Below are positions 34,380 through 44,057 of a stretch of 64,000 nucleotides of DNA, piece by piece. Each line of letters begins with the position of its first letter. Position 1 is the first letter of the stretch. Both the position numbers and the translations under genes were made by a program. The DNA is from CAWIHK01 sp963835935 (GTDB taxonomy: Bacteria > Bacteroidota > Ignavibacteria > UBA10030 > CAVZMI01), in NCBI GenBank assembly GCA_963835935.1, contig CAWIHK010000005.1:1-64000 (forward strand), in the 5' to 3' direction. The notes under the pieces were generated by a model. That model saw only the letters and a list, made by a program, of their open reading frames with translations. It ran no database searches and had not been told where the DNA came from.

Positions 34380-35390
34380 ATGGAAACAAACGACTATCGC
34401 AACAAAAATTTACAAGAACCAACTTTGAAGACCGCCAAAGCAGCAAAAAGCGGAGAGGACGATGAAGACATCGACGATGTTCCGCTGTTCCGCAAAAAGC
34501 GTGTCATTATACCGGTGCTCGTTGTTCTGAGTCTAGTGGCTATTGGCGGATTCTTTTTGTACATGAACATGCAAAACTTTGTATCTACCGATGATGCATA
34601 CATCGATGCAAACAGAGTTTCCATCAGCACAAAAATACTTGGAAGGATCGTGTATCTCGGTGCCGACGAAGGTGATACCGTAAAGTCAGGCCAGGTTTTG
34701 GTAAGACTCGACGACAACGACCTTCGTGCTCAAGAGATTTCAGCTAAAGCCGGACTCGAACTTGCACAGCAGAGTCTGCCGCTTGCTCAAGTAGATGTTG
34801 ATCGTGCGCAGGAGGATTTCCACCGGGCCGAGGTTCAATATAAAAACGGCGTTGTCACGAAAGAACAATACGATCATGCACAGAAAGCGTTGGATGGCGC
34901 TCGCGCGGGACACTTGATAGCGCTGTCGAAAATTTCTGCCGCTCGTGCTCAACTTGGAGTTATTGAAACACAACTGGAGAACACTACGATCATTGCCCCT
35001 ATGGATGGAGTTGTTGCAAAGAGGTGGGTTCTCGGTGGAGATGTCGTTCAAGCCGGCCAACCGGTTTTCACTATATATGATCTTCACAACATCTGGGTTA
35101 CTGCCAATCTCGAAGAGACAAAGCTCGGTCATGTACACATAAATGATCAAGTGGAAATCGATGTCGATGCATATCCGGGAGTGAAGTTTGTCGGAAAAGT
35201 TTTTGAGATCGGAAACTATACGGCTTCGGAGTTCTCTCTCATTCCACCTAACAATGCTTCAGGTAACTTCACAAAAGTTACCCAGCGTGTACCGGTGAAA
35301 ATTTCAATTGGCGAACCTTCCACAACAGACGGAATCAAACCCGTGTTAAGGCCCGGAATGTCGGTCGAAGTATCAGTGAGAATTAAGTAA
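34380..35390 (+). CDS. HlyD/EmrA-type membrane-fusion protein
   Basis: The protein has 336 residues from ATG 34380 (AGAAGGAAA upstream; a GTG at 34377 is less likely). A charged N-terminus is followed by one membrane helix (about 42-62), a lipoyl-like half motif (VSTDDAYIDANRVSISTKI, about 67-85), a coiled-coil hairpin (QQSLPLAQVDVDRAQEDF), the second lipoyl half (TTIIAPMDGVVAKR) and a beta-barrel domain. It bridges the inner-membrane pump with the TolC-type channel. The MFS genes follow after four bases, so it is the adaptor for the EmrB-like pumps. Confidence 0.93.
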   Translation: METNDYRNKNLQEPTLKTAKAAKSGEDDEDIDDVPLFRKKRVIIPVLVVLSLVAIGGFFLYMNMQNFVSTDDAYIDANRVSISTKILGRIVYLGADEGDTVKSGQVLVRLDDNDLRAQEISAKAGLELAQQSLPLAQVDVDRAQEDFHRAEVQYKNGVVTKEQYDHAQKALDGARAGHLIALSKISAARAQLGVIETQLENTTIIAPMDGVVAKRWVLGGDVVQAGQPVFTIYDLHNIWVTANLEETKLGHVHINDQVEIDVDAYPGVKFVGKVFEIGNYTASEFSLIPPNNASGNFTKVTQRVPVKISIGEPSTTDGIKPVLRPGMSVEVSVRIK

Positions 35391-35394
35391 GAAT

Positions 35395-37005
35395 ATGGCT
35401 CGCATGCGCAGTACAAGTTCGTCGGATAATCAAGTCTCGGTGCTTCACCAAACCCATGAATTTTATAAATGGTTGGTGCTGGCAAATGTGATGATCGGAA
35501 CATTCATGGCTGTCCTCGATTCGACTATAGTTAACGTCGGACTCCCGACGATTATGGCATCGTTCGGAGTAACAGTTGACAAAATTGAATGGGTGATGAC
35601 TGCGTATCTCCTTGTGCTCGCGGTTATGCTTCCGACATCCGGCTGGGTTGCCGATCACTTCGGTTACAAGCGAACATATCTTTTAGCATTTGCCGTGTTC
35701 ACTCTCGGTTCGTTTTTATGTGGGACTGCCTGGAACGAGAATGTTTTAATCGTGTTCCGCATAATTCAAGGAGCTGGAGCAGGCTTCATGATGCCAATTG
35801 GTATGGCAATAATCACACGCGAGTTTCCAAAAGAGAGACGGGGAATTGCATTGGGCTTCTGGTCTATCGCAGCCGCGGCCTCGGTTTCGTTTGGTCCGCT
35901 CATAGGTGGATATTTGATCGATAATTTTTCATGGCATACAATTTTTTACGTCAATGTGCCGGTTGGACTAGTTGGGATTTTTGCAACAATGGTGATCCAG
36001 CGTGAATACAAGACCGAGCACACACGGAGTTTCGATTTTCTCGGCTTTGCTTCCGTTGCCGTATTTTTGACTTTCCTTCTTCTAGCGCTGTCGGATGGAA
36101 ATGCATCGTGGAACACCGGCGGCTGGACATCGACATTCATCATTACCTGTTTTATCCTGTCCGGTATAGGGCTTATTGTCTTTCTTCTCGTAGAGTTGAA
36201 CGTCAAACACCCACTGATAGAACTGAAGCTCATGAAGGATTTCAATTTCGGAATAACGAACATCGTCTTGTTCATCTTCGGGCTTGGTATGTTCGGCAGT
36301 ACGTTTTTAATGCCGTTATTTCTACAGAATTCATTGAATTACACGCCGTTCCAGGCAGGGCTCGTTTTTCTGCCTACCGGAATACTTCAGGGAATGACCG
36401 CTCCAATTGCCGGTTATCTATCTGACAAGGTCGACGCCCGGATTCCTGCCGCGGTTGGGATTGTTCTTCTAGGTATAAGCATGTATCTGAATTATTTTCT
36501 CTCACTCTTCTCGATGCACTCGCAGATTATGTTCCCCTTATACTTGCGCGGGTTCGCAATGGGAATGATGTTCACACCTCTAAGCACACTTGCTCTAGCG
36601 AACGTTCCAAAGCACAAGATGGCACAGGCATCAGGATTATTTAATGTCATCCGCCAGGTCGGCGGAAGTTTCGGAGTTGCGCTCTTCGGCACCTTGCTCA
36701 TGAGGAGAGTTATTTATCATAATACAATATACGGGATAGGAGTAGATCAGTATTCTCCGGTTTTCAAAAATGTAATATACAATCTTCAACATTTTTCGCA
36801 GCACACAGTTGGGGGATCGATGTATCAGTCCAACATTCGGGGCAATGCTCTTATCATCAGTCACGTCATGCAGCAATCGTTCGTTTCCGCAGTCAACGAC
36901 GATTTCCTGGTTGCTGGTGGAATTACGATACTCTGTCTTTTGCCGATTCTCTTTCTCCGAAGAAAGAAAGAGATCGGTATTTCGAAATTTGCCATGACGG
37001 AATAA
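35395..37005 (+). CDS. DHA2-family (EmrB/QacA) MFS drug efflux pump, copy 1
   Basis: The protein has 536 residues and 14 predicted helices. DHA2 signatures are present: the start of helix 1 (NVMIGTFMAVLDSTIVNVGL), motif A (GWVADHFGYKRTY) and the motif C-like IAAAASVSFGPLIGGYL. EmrB pumps export hydrophobic drugs by proton antiport together with EmrA and TolC. It starts five bases after the HlyD gene. A close paralogue follows directly, from a tandem duplication. Confidence 0.93.
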   Translation: MARMRSTSSSDNQVSVLHQTHEFYKWLVLANVMIGTFMAVLDSTIVNVGLPTIMASFGVTVDKIEWVMTAYLLVLAVMLPTSGWVADHFGYKRTYLLAFAVFTLGSFLCGTAWNENVLIVFRIIQGAGAGFMMPIGMAIITREFPKERRGIALGFWSIAAAASVSFGPLIGGYLIDNFSWHTIFYVNVPVGLVGIFATMVIQREYKTEHTRSFDFLGFASVAVFLTFLLLALSDGNASWNTGGWTSTFIITCFILSGIGLIVFLLVELNVKHPLIELKLMKDFNFGITNIVLFIFGLGMFGSTFLMPLFLQNSLNYTPFQAGLVFLPTGILQGMTAPIAGYLSDKVDARIPAAVGIVLLGISMYLNYFLSLFSMHSQIMFPLYLRGFAMGMMFTPLSTLALANVPKHKMAQASGLFNVIRQVGGSFGVALFGTLLMRRVIYHNTIYGIGVDQYSPVFKNVIYNLQHFSQHTVGGSMYQSNIRGNALIISHVMQQSFVSAVNDDFLVAGGITILCLLPILFLRRKKEIGISKFAMTE

Positions 37006-37042
37006 AGAAAAATGTAATGATTGAAGAATCAAAGAGATATAA

Positions 37043-38674
37043 ATGAACGGCAATGGAGACCTTTTAAATAGAAAGAACGGCTCATCACTTTCTGCCGGAC
37101 TTGGAGTTCCGCATCATGAACATCCATCCTACAAATGGTGGGTACTTGCAAACGTGATGATCGGAACATTTATGGCTGTTCTCGATGCAACAATCGTCGA
37201 TGTGTCGCTCGCGAAAATTATGGCGACATTCGGCATCGGAGTCGACGATGTGAAATGGGTTGCGACGGCGTATCTTCTGGTAATGGCGATTATGCTGCCG
37301 ACTTCGGGTTGGATCGCCGATCATTTCGGTTACAAACGAACTTATATGACAGCTCTTTCTCTTTTTACGCTTGGATCATTCCTCTGTTCGCTTTCATGGA
37401 ATGAGAGTGCACTTATTCTTTTCCGTGTAATCCAGGGCATTGGTGCCGGCTTGCTGATGCCGGTAGGTATGGCAATAGTAACGAGAGAATTTCCGGTCGA
37501 AAGGCGCGGAGTGGCATTAGGATTTTGGGCGATCGCAGCAGCGGCATCTGTTTCATTCGGCCCGTCAATTGGAGGTTATCTCATAGATAATTTTGCATGG
37601 CACTCAATCTTCGATGTCAATGTGCCCGTCGGCCTCGTCGGCATTTTCGCAACTCTGGTAATTCAGCGTGAATATAAAACTTCAACATCCCGTTCATTCG
37701 ATATTCTTGGTTTTCTTTCGGTATCGATATTTTTGACTTCTCTTCTTCTCGCGCTTTCAGACGGGAATGCAGAGTGGAACACCGGCGGCTGGACTTCACC
37801 CTTCATTCTAACCTGCTTCGCGATTTCCATAGTTGGGTTCGTATTATTTCTTTCCGTCGAATTAAATGTCCGTCATCCTTTGATAGATTTAAGTCTGTTG
37901 AAGAATTTCAACTTTGCAATGTCGAATCTTGTCTTGTTTATTTTCGGAATGGGAATGTTCGGAAGCACTTTTCTGCTTCCACTTTATTTACAGAACGGAC
38001 TCGGTTACACTGCCTTTCAAGCCGGTTCTCTTTTTTTGCCGATCGGATTGATAACTGCAGTCATGGCTCCTGTTGCAGGTGCGCTGTCGGATAAGTTAAA
38101 TCCGAAAATTCCTGCTTTTTGCGGAATCACATTTTTATCGTTGAGTCTTTTTATAAATCGTAACCTGTCGTTGTTTTCGGAAACATCTTCGATAATGATG
38201 TCGCTCTACCTGCGAGGTTTCGGAATGGCATTTATATTTACACCGTTGAGTGCGATGGCGCTTGCCGACATTCCAAAACAGCGAATGGCGCAGGCATCCG
38301 GCCTCTTTAATGTTTTACGCCAAATCGGCGGGAGCTTCGGTGTGGCTTTGATGGGAACATTACTGACAATGAGAACAGTTTATCATATGACAATTTACGG
38401 CGGGTCAATAAATCAATCGTCGCCGATGACACAAAATATTTATTCCGGTTTGAAAATGTTTTCGCAACACACATTAGGCGGAATATCAGCATTGTCAACC
38501 ATGCGTGCCCAGGGCCTCGTGGCGTCGCATCTTGCCCTGCAGGCTTTCGTCTCCGCTGTCGATGACGATTTCTTCATTGCAGCGATGATAACCTTTTTGT
38601 GTGTTGTGCCGATTCTTTTCCTTCGAAAAATAAAGAAAGTTAATAAATCCGCTCCAAAGATCGCAATGGAGTGA
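37043..38674 (+). CDS. DHA2-family (EmrB/QacA) MFS drug efflux pump, copy 2
   Basis: The protein has 543 residues and is strongly similar along its whole length to the preceding pump, sharing blocks such as NVMIGTFMAVLDATIV and IAAAASVSFGP, but clearly diverged. It starts 37 bp after copy 1 and ends seven bases before the TolC gene. Two pumps with one adaptor suggest either different substrate ranges or a heteromeric pump. Motif A (GWIADHFGYKRTY) is intact, so it is probably active. Confidence 0.93.
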   Translation: MNGNGDLLNRKNGSSLSAGLGVPHHEHPSYKWWVLANVMIGTFMAVLDATIVDVSLAKIMATFGIGVDDVKWVATAYLLVMAIMLPTSGWIADHFGYKRTYMTALSLFTLGSFLCSLSWNESALILFRVIQGIGAGLLMPVGMAIVTREFPVERRGVALGFWAIAAAASVSFGPSIGGYLIDNFAWHSIFDVNVPVGLVGIFATLVIQREYKTSTSRSFDILGFLSVSIFLTSLLLALSDGNAEWNTGGWTSPFILTCFAISIVGFVLFLSVELNVRHPLIDLSLLKNFNFAMSNLVLFIFGMGMFGSTFLLPLYLQNGLGYTAFQAGSLFLPIGLITAVMAPVAGALSDKLNPKIPAFCGITFLSLSLFINRNLSLFSETSSIMMSLYLRGFGMAFIFTPLSAMALADIPKQRMAQASGLFNVLRQIGGSFGVALMGTLLTMRTVYHMTIYGGSINQSSPMTQNIYSGLKMFSQHTLGGISALSTMRAQGLVASHLALQAFVSAVDDDFFIAAMITFLCVVPILFLRKIKKVNKSAPKIAME

Positions 38675-38681
38675 TTAAAAC

Positions 38682-40037
38682 GTGAATAATGAAATGGTGA
38701 AAATGATGAAACCCTTTTTTAATATTATTTTATCAAACATATTTTTATTGATAACGACGACTGTTTATTCGCAGACCGTCTCAAATATAAATCCGGCCCC
38801 GAAGACGGAAGCGCTCACTCTTCAAGAGTCGATTCAAATGGCTCTTCAGAAAAATCCGGATATTCAGCAAGCTGTTCATTCGATAGATATTTTTCAGTCG
38901 AGAATGGAGGTAAGCAAAAGCAGTTATTATCCGAATGCGAGTGCGGATTTGACGTATGCGCGCCTTGGGCCGGCTTCTTCTATTTCATTCGGCGGCATGG
39001 GTTTCCAACTTTATCCATTGAACAGCTGGAACGAATATCTTGGGGTCGAGGGAACGATATTCGATTTTAACAAGAGATCCAAATCTGTCGACCTCGTCGC
39101 AAGTCAGGTGACGACTGCGCAGGATCGGCTCGATATCGCGAAGAGAGACCTTTCATATCGGACCATCCAGACATTTTATTCAATTCTTTTTCTTGAGAAG
39201 AGCATTCAGGTTCAGGATGAAAGAATAAAAAATTTGAATGATCATCTTCTAATGACAAAAAAGAAAGTTGAAGCGGGAACTTCGACGGATTTTGATGTGC
39301 TTACGACTCAGGTACGAGTTGCTTCCGCAGAAAACACGAAGATCAATCTTCAAAATAATTTAGAAAACGCGAAAGTCGCATTTCGTCGACTTCTCGGATT
39401 CCCTCCTGATTCACCTGTAACCATTTCAGGCGAATTCACCGAGAGAACAGTTGCGCTTAAAACCGATTCGCTCATTTCACTGGCTCTGAATAACCGTACC
39501 GAAATGAAAATCGCTAACGACCAATTGAACAGCGCGCAGATGCAATACAATGTCGCATCAGCGGCGAATAATCCCGCGCTTAACGCATCGCTTATGTGGG
39601 GGTTGAAGAATGGTTTTTTTCCTGACCCGACTCCGCTTCGCGGTAATTTCGTAGCAGACCTTCAATTGGCGATTCCGCTCTTCGATGGATTCAGGGTGAA
39701 AAATATGGAGGAAGAAGCGAACGCCGGCATCCGCGTTGCCGAAGATTTTAAAAATGGGGTAGAAGAACAAATTAAATCCGATGTGCAAAGAAGTATCTCC
39801 GATGAGAAATCGAGCATGGATCGGCTGAAGACGACGGATATAACTGTCGAGCAGGCGCGGAGCGCTTTAGAACAAGCGCGTATACGCTACAATTCGGGCA
39901 CGATTACAAACCTGGATTTGCTCGATGCCGAAACTTCTTTTTCACAAGTCAAGTTAATGCAAATCGACGCGTTGTACCAATATGTCATCAGCAGGTATGA
40001 ACTCGATCAAGCGATCGGAGAAAAAGTGTGGGAATAA
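38682..40037 (+). CDS. TolC-family outer-membrane efflux channel
   Basis: The protein has 451 residues. A signal peptide ends at TTVYSQ. Two OEP repeats follow, each with long heptad-rich helices (LTLQESIQMALQKNPDIQQAV at the first, and the second ending with LDLLDAETSFSQVKLMQIDAL). It forms the trimeric outer-membrane exit for the HlyD/MFS system, and possibly for the ABC exporter downstream. The GTG at 38682 has GGAG at ten bases; in-frame ATG codons at 38694 and 38703 are alternatives, so the exact start is uncertain. Confidence 0.92.
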   Translation: MNNEMVKMMKPFFNIILSNIFLLITTTVYSQTVSNINPAPKTEALTLQESIQMALQKNPDIQQAVHSIDIFQSRMEVSKSSYYPNASADLTYARLGPASSISFGGMGFQLYPLNSWNEYLGVEGTIFDFNKRSKSVDLVASQVTTAQDRLDIAKRDLSYRTIQTFYSILFLEKSIQVQDERIKNLNDHLLMTKKKVEAGTSTDFDVLTTQVRVASAENTKINLQNNLENAKVAFRRLLGFPPDSPVTISGEFTERTVALKTDSLISLALNNRTEMKIANDQLNSAQMQYNVASAANNPALNASLMWGLKNGFFPDPTPLRGNFVADLQLAIPLFDGFRVKNMEEEANAGIRVAEDFKNGVEEQIKSDVQRSISDEKSSMDRLKTTDITVEQARSALEQARIRYNSGTITNLDLLDAETSFSQVKLMQIDALYQYVISRYELDQAIGEKVWE

Positions 40038-40038
40038 C

Positions 40039-40839
40039 ATGCTGCTCGAAGTAAATAATCTGACAAAAAAATTCGGGAATTTTGTCGCGGTCGATTCGAT
40101 TTCCTTTGGTGTAGAAATGGGAGAAGTATTTGGAATTGTCGGCCCGAACGGCGCTGGGAAAACGACAACGCTTAAGATGTTAACGACACTTCTCCCTCCT
40201 ACTTCGGGAATTGCAATGATTGCCGGCCATGATGTTGTTCACGATGCTCTCAGCGTCAGGCGCGTAATCGGATATGTCCCTCAACTTCTTTCGGCTGACG
40301 GAAGTCTCAGCGGTTATGAGAATCTCCTCGTGTTTGCAAAGCTTTACGATATTCCAGCCCGCGAGAGAGAAAAGAAAATAAAAGATTCGTTACACTTCAT
40401 GGGACTTTCAGATTCCGCCGACAATCTCGTTCGAAGTTATTCGGGTGGGATGATACGCCGGCTGGAGATAGCACAAGCGGTTCTTCACAATCCGCATATC
40501 CTTTTCTTGGATGAACCGACTATCGGACTCGATCCTGTTGCAAGAAAAACGGTCTGGGAATATGTCAGCACACTTTCGAAACAAGGAACAACCGTTGTCA
40601 TGACGACGCATTACATGGAAGAAGCTGATTCGATGTGCAATAATGTTGCGATAATGAACCATGGTAAAATAGTCAAGGTCGGGACGCCGGCGACATTGAA
40701 AAAATCGATTGGCAGAAAAGGCGTCACTCTTAATAAAGTATTTGAATACTACGTCGGGGATAAAATTGAAGACGATGAAACGAGAGAAAATTTTAAAGAC
40801 ATCTCGAGAACAAGACGTACTGCAAAACGCCTTGGATGA
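40039..40839 (+). CDS. ABC-2 type exporter, ATP-binding subunit
   Basis: The protein has 266 residues from ATG 40039, one base after the TolC stop. Walker A is GPNGAGKTTT, the signature is YSGGMIRRLE and Walker B ILFLDEPTIGLDP. It matches the DrrA/CcmA-type drug or polysaccharide export ATPases. The C-terminal 65 bases overlap the permease start, indicating translational coupling. Together with the permease it forms a second exporter in the same operon as the Emr-like pump. Confidence 0.93.
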   Translation: MLLEVNNLTKKFGNFVAVDSISFGVEMGEVFGIVGPNGAGKTTTLKMLTTLLPPTSGIAMIAGHDVVHDALSVRRVIGYVPQLLSADGSLSGYENLLVFAKLYDIPAREREKKIKDSLHFMGLSDSADNLVRSYSGGMIRRLEIAQAVLHNPHILFLDEPTIGLDPVARKTVWEYVSTLSKQGTTVVMTTHYMEEADSMCNNVAIMNHGKIVKVGTPATLKKSIGRKGVTLNKVFEYYVGDKIEDDETRENFKDISRTRRTAKRLG

Positions 40840-41647
40840 TCTGTCGATTACGAAAAAACAAAAGGTTTTTAACCGGATCGTTAATTTTATCATTAAAACT
40901 TTTGTCATTGCAGAGCTTGAAGTAAGAAAACTGCGTCATGATCCGACGGAGCTTCTAACTCGAGCTGCTCAACCCGCTTTATGGATGCTCGTATTCGGGG
41001 AAGTATTCAGCCGTGTCCGCGCAATCCCGACCGGAAATCTTAGCTATCTCGATTTTATGGCTCCCGGTATTCTTGCGCAAAGCGTTTTATTCGTTGCAAT
41101 ATTTTATGGAATTGCAATAATTTGGGAACGTGATCTCGGCATCGTTCATAAATTTCTCGTGAGTCCAACACCACGCGCGGCATTGGTTCTTGGTAAAGCT
41201 GTTTCGGCCGGTGTTCGGGCAGTATCGCAAGCCGTGATAATTTATTTGCTTGCATTATTGCTCGGTGTAAAGCTTTCCTGGGATCCAATATCACTTCTTG
41301 GAATTTTACTTGCGGTCATTCTCGGAGCCGCGTTATTTTCCACCTTCTCCTTGATTATAGCTTGCATCGTTAAAACACGGGAACGATTTATGGGAATTGG
41401 TCAGATTATGACGATGCCGCTCTTCTTTGCGAGCAATGCCATTTATCCGATTTCTATTATGCCTCCATGGCTAAAAGTCATTGCCAACATAAACCCGCTA
41501 ACATACGAAGTGGATGTGCTGAGAGGTTTGATGCTCGTCGGCGGATCGAGTGTGCATGGAATTCTTTTCGATTTTTTAGTATTAATTATTTCAACTATTC
41601 TTCTTGTGACAATAGGAGCAAAACTTTATCCAACGGTAGCGAGATAA
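40775..41647 (+). CDS. ABC-2 type exporter, permease subunit
   Basis: The protein has 290 residues from ATG 40775, which overlaps the ATPase gene by 65 bases; other starts downstream would cut into the conserved N-terminal region. A soluble N-terminus (about 1-45) is followed by six membrane helices with the ABC-2 signature near LVSPTPRAALVLGKA and the ending NINPLTYEVDVLRGLML. It is the membrane partner of the preceding ATPase (DrrB-like). The substrate is unknown; the operon context suggests toxic compounds. Confidence 0.92.
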   Translation: MKREKILKTSREQDVLQNALDDLSITKKQKVFNRIVNFIIKTFVIAELEVRKLRHDPTELLTRAAQPALWMLVFGEVFSRVRAIPTGNLSYLDFMAPGILAQSVLFVAIFYGIAIIWERDLGIVHKFLVSPTPRAALVLGKAVSAGVRAVSQAVIIYLLALLLGVKLSWDPISLLGILLAVILGAALFSTFSLIIACIVKTRERFMGIGQIMTMPLFFASNAIYPISIMPPWLKVIANINPLTYEVDVLRGLMLVGGSSVHGILFDFLVLIISTILLVTIGAKLYPTVAR

Positions 41648-41727
41648 ATATAAATATCGCGCACTACGAGCAAGTTGAATTTACCACTCCCTCATATTCT
41701 TCAAAACTTGTTTGACTCTCTCGAGTT

Positions 41728-42870
41728 TTATCTTCTACGAACTATCGTGCTCATAACTGATAAAAATCTTTCCACATCATCATCATTGTTGTAATAATGA
41801 GGGGCAACCCGAAGTAATCCTTCGCGTGAGGATACGATAATATTTTCATCTTTGAGTGATTTAAAATTTTTTTCCGCATCCGGAACCTCAAAAGAAATAA
41901 TTCCTGCACGTTCTTTTGAATCGGATGGCGTTCGCGATTCGAAACCCAACTCTCTCATCCCTTCCGACAAACGATCGGTCAGATAAATTAAGTGTTCGTG
42001 AATCTGTTCGATGCCGATCTCCAGTAATGTGGAAAGAGATTCACGAAGCGCCTGAATACTGAAAATATTTAAACCGCCATTTTCATATCGCCTGGCGGTC
42101 GGATCGAGGTGAATATAGTATTCCAGAAATTTACCAAAAAAATCTTTATTGCTTGTCCATCCGAGATACGCTTGATGAATGTGTTGTTGTAATTCTTCCG
42201 TAAGATAAATAAAACCGAAACCCTGCAAACCCATCAACCATTTGTGGGTGCCGCTCGAAAGGAAATCAACCTGCGCTTTTTGTACGTCGAGCGGCGCTGC
42301 TCCGAGTCCTTGTATCGCGTCTGTGCAAAAGAGGACATTCTTTTTTTTGCAGAGCGCTCCTAATTCTTCCATCGGCGCTTTGAAGCCGTTGAGAAATTGA
42401 ACGAAACTGATTGAAAGCAATCGCGTGCGCGGTGTAATCGCTTTCACAATATCATCAATTTCGATTTTCCCGTTTCGTTCTGCAACAAAATCAATTTCAA
42501 CACGTTTACTTTTAAGATTTAAGAATGGATAAACGTTGGACGGAAATTCGACGGTGTTTAATAGTATCCGGTCGCCCGGCTTCCAATCCAATCCGGAAGC
42601 GAGGATGTTTAATCCGTTCGAAGTATTGTCGACAAATGCGATGCGCTCCGGTGAACAATTAAGCAATGTGGCAATAAGTTTTTTTGTTTCAATATATGTT
42701 TTTGTGAAATCGAAAAAATTGTCAATCTCGCTTTCGCTTTTCATCAGGAGAAGTTGCTTGATTGCATCGGTGACGCGGGAAGAGAGCGGACCAGTAGCGG
42801 CATGATTGAACCAGATTCTGCCTGTGTGAATATAAGGATAGAGTAACCGATATTTTTCCGGGTTTAGCAT
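41728..42870 (-). CDS. Class V PLP-dependent aminotransferase
   Basis: The protein has 380 residues, cytoplasmic. It has the class V fold: FNHAATGPLS at the N-terminus, the PLP-ring Asp in FCTDAIQGLGA, and the Schiff-base Lys210 in SGTHKWLMG. It is of the group annotated as cysteine desulfurase/isopenicillin N epimerase-like enzymes; no obvious catalytic Cys loop for desulfuration is seen, so transamination, lyase or epimerase action is equally possible. It is convergent to the ABC exporter operon and stands alone. Confidence 0.87.
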   Translation of the reverse strand: MLNPEKYRLLYPYIHTGRIWFNHAATGPLSSRVTDAIKQLLLMKSESEIDNFFDFTKTYIETKKLIATLLNCSPERIAFVDNTSNGLNILASGLDWKPGDRILLNTVEFPSNVYPFLNLKSKRVEIDFVAERNGKIEIDDIVKAITPRTRLLSISFVQFLNGFKAPMEELGALCKKKNVLFCTDAIQGLGAAPLDVQKAQVDFLSSGTHKWLMGLQGFGFIYLTEELQQHIHQAYLGWTSNKDFFGKFLEYYIHLDPTARRYENGGLNIFSIQALRESLSTLLEIGIEQIHEHLIYLTDRLSEGMRELGFESRTPSDSKERAGIISFEVPDAEKNFKSLKDENIIVSSREGLLRVAPHYYNNDDDVERFLSVMSTIVRRR

Positions 42871-43186
42871 AAAACAATATAGAGAACGGGATACTTTCTG
42901 TCAATGCGACCATGTTGCTACTACCGACTTTTTGTGATATATTTTTAACGATATGTCGAAACCACTCAGAATAATATTTATGCACGATTGGTTCTGCAGT
43001 ATGTTCGATTTAAAATTTTGCTTTTCCCGGGCGTTGAATATTTTGGCATCATGGCGCATCAGAGAACATACGTTTCATATAGATATTTCAAATGGCGTTA
43101 TGCATCGCAAATCGCAATCGCCACAATTACAGAATAAAATAATAATGTCAAATTAACATACACACATCAAATCCATCGGAGCAATT
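42871..43186. other. 316-bp intergenic region
   Basis: This lies between the divergent class V aminotransferase and the DUF6263-like gene and must hold both promoters. A 67-codon frame at 42953-43156 has no ribosome-binding site, unusual composition and no recognisable domain, and I take it as chance. No RNA or repeat was seen. Confidence 0.4.
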
Positions 43187-44011
43187 ATGAATAAACTATT
43201 CATCACCACAATTCTCATCATGATAGGTACGTTATGTTCGGCACAAGAACTTACGTTTAAATATTCAACGGGAAAAACATATCGGTATGGTTTGGTCTCG
43301 GCAACATCGATTACACAAGAGATGATGGGGCAAGAAATGAAAATGGCGGTCAATTCCAATCTCGTATATCACCTCGACATTGAGAAAGTAAACGCCGAGG
43401 GTGACATTACATACATTGGAGCAATCGACTCGTCGACCCAGAGCCTCAAATCGCCGATGAAAGACACAACGATTGTCGGTGGCGCAGTTATAGGAAAACG
43501 CATCCGAACCACCATATCGAAAGAAGGAAAAATATTGGCAAAAGAAATTCTCGATTCAATGATAATAATTCCGATGGGCGGAGGAGACCAGCGCGCACAG
43601 ACATTCCGGGAACATCAGTTGGACGCTTCTAAACCTGCGGTTGCCGGCTCGCAGTGGACATCAATCAATATAGATACAATGATTCAATCCGGGATAAAAA
43701 TGATTGCCAACTCAAAGACTACTTGTACTGTTAAGAGAAAAGAAAAAAAGGCTTCGCACGACTGTATCGTGATTGAATACACAGGAACAATAAAAATCAA
43801 CGGTGAAGGAAACATGATGGGAATGAGCATGACCGCAGACGGGAAAGGAAAAATTAAAGGAAAGTTTTACTTTGATCCCGTGCAAGGAGTTGTTGTAAGC
43901 GATGATAATAAAATGGATCTTAACACGACCATTGGAACTAATGGACAACAACCAATGACCATTCCAATAAAACAATCCATGAAAACAACACGAACATTAT
44001 TGGAAAATTAA
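43187..44011 (+). CDS. Secreted DUF6263-like protein
   Basis: The protein has 274 residues. A signal peptide ends at TLCSAQ. The mature part is beta-rich with the pattern YKYSTGKTYRYGLVSATSIT-like opening (residues about 23-45), GKIKGKFYFDPVQGVVVSDD near residue 230 and a polar ending. This fits the DUF6263 family of periplasmic or secreted proteins of unknown function found in Bacteroidota. ATG 43187 follows CGGAGCAATT. It is 46 bp upstream of the PLP decarboxylase gene on the same strand, but no functional link is evident. Confidence 0.72.
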   Translation: MNKLFITTILIMIGTLCSAQELTFKYSTGKTYRYGLVSATSITQEMMGQEMKMAVNSNLVYHLDIEKVNAEGDITYIGAIDSSTQSLKSPMKDTTIVGGAVIGKRIRTTISKEGKILAKEILDSMIIIPMGGGDQRAQTFREHQLDASKPAVAGSQWTSINIDTMIQSGIKMIANSKTTCTVKRKEKKASHDCIVIEYTGTIKINGEGNMMGMSMTADGKGKIKGKFYFDPVQGVVVSDDNKMDLNTTIGTNGQQPMTIPIKQSMKTTRTLLEN

Positions 44012-44057
44012 AATCCTGAAAAACTATTTGTTATTCAACCGGGAGGGAAATAGATAA

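Noticed and set aside
42953..43156. 67-codon frame in an intergenic region
   Set aside because: No ribosome-binding site, unusual composition and no recognisable domain.
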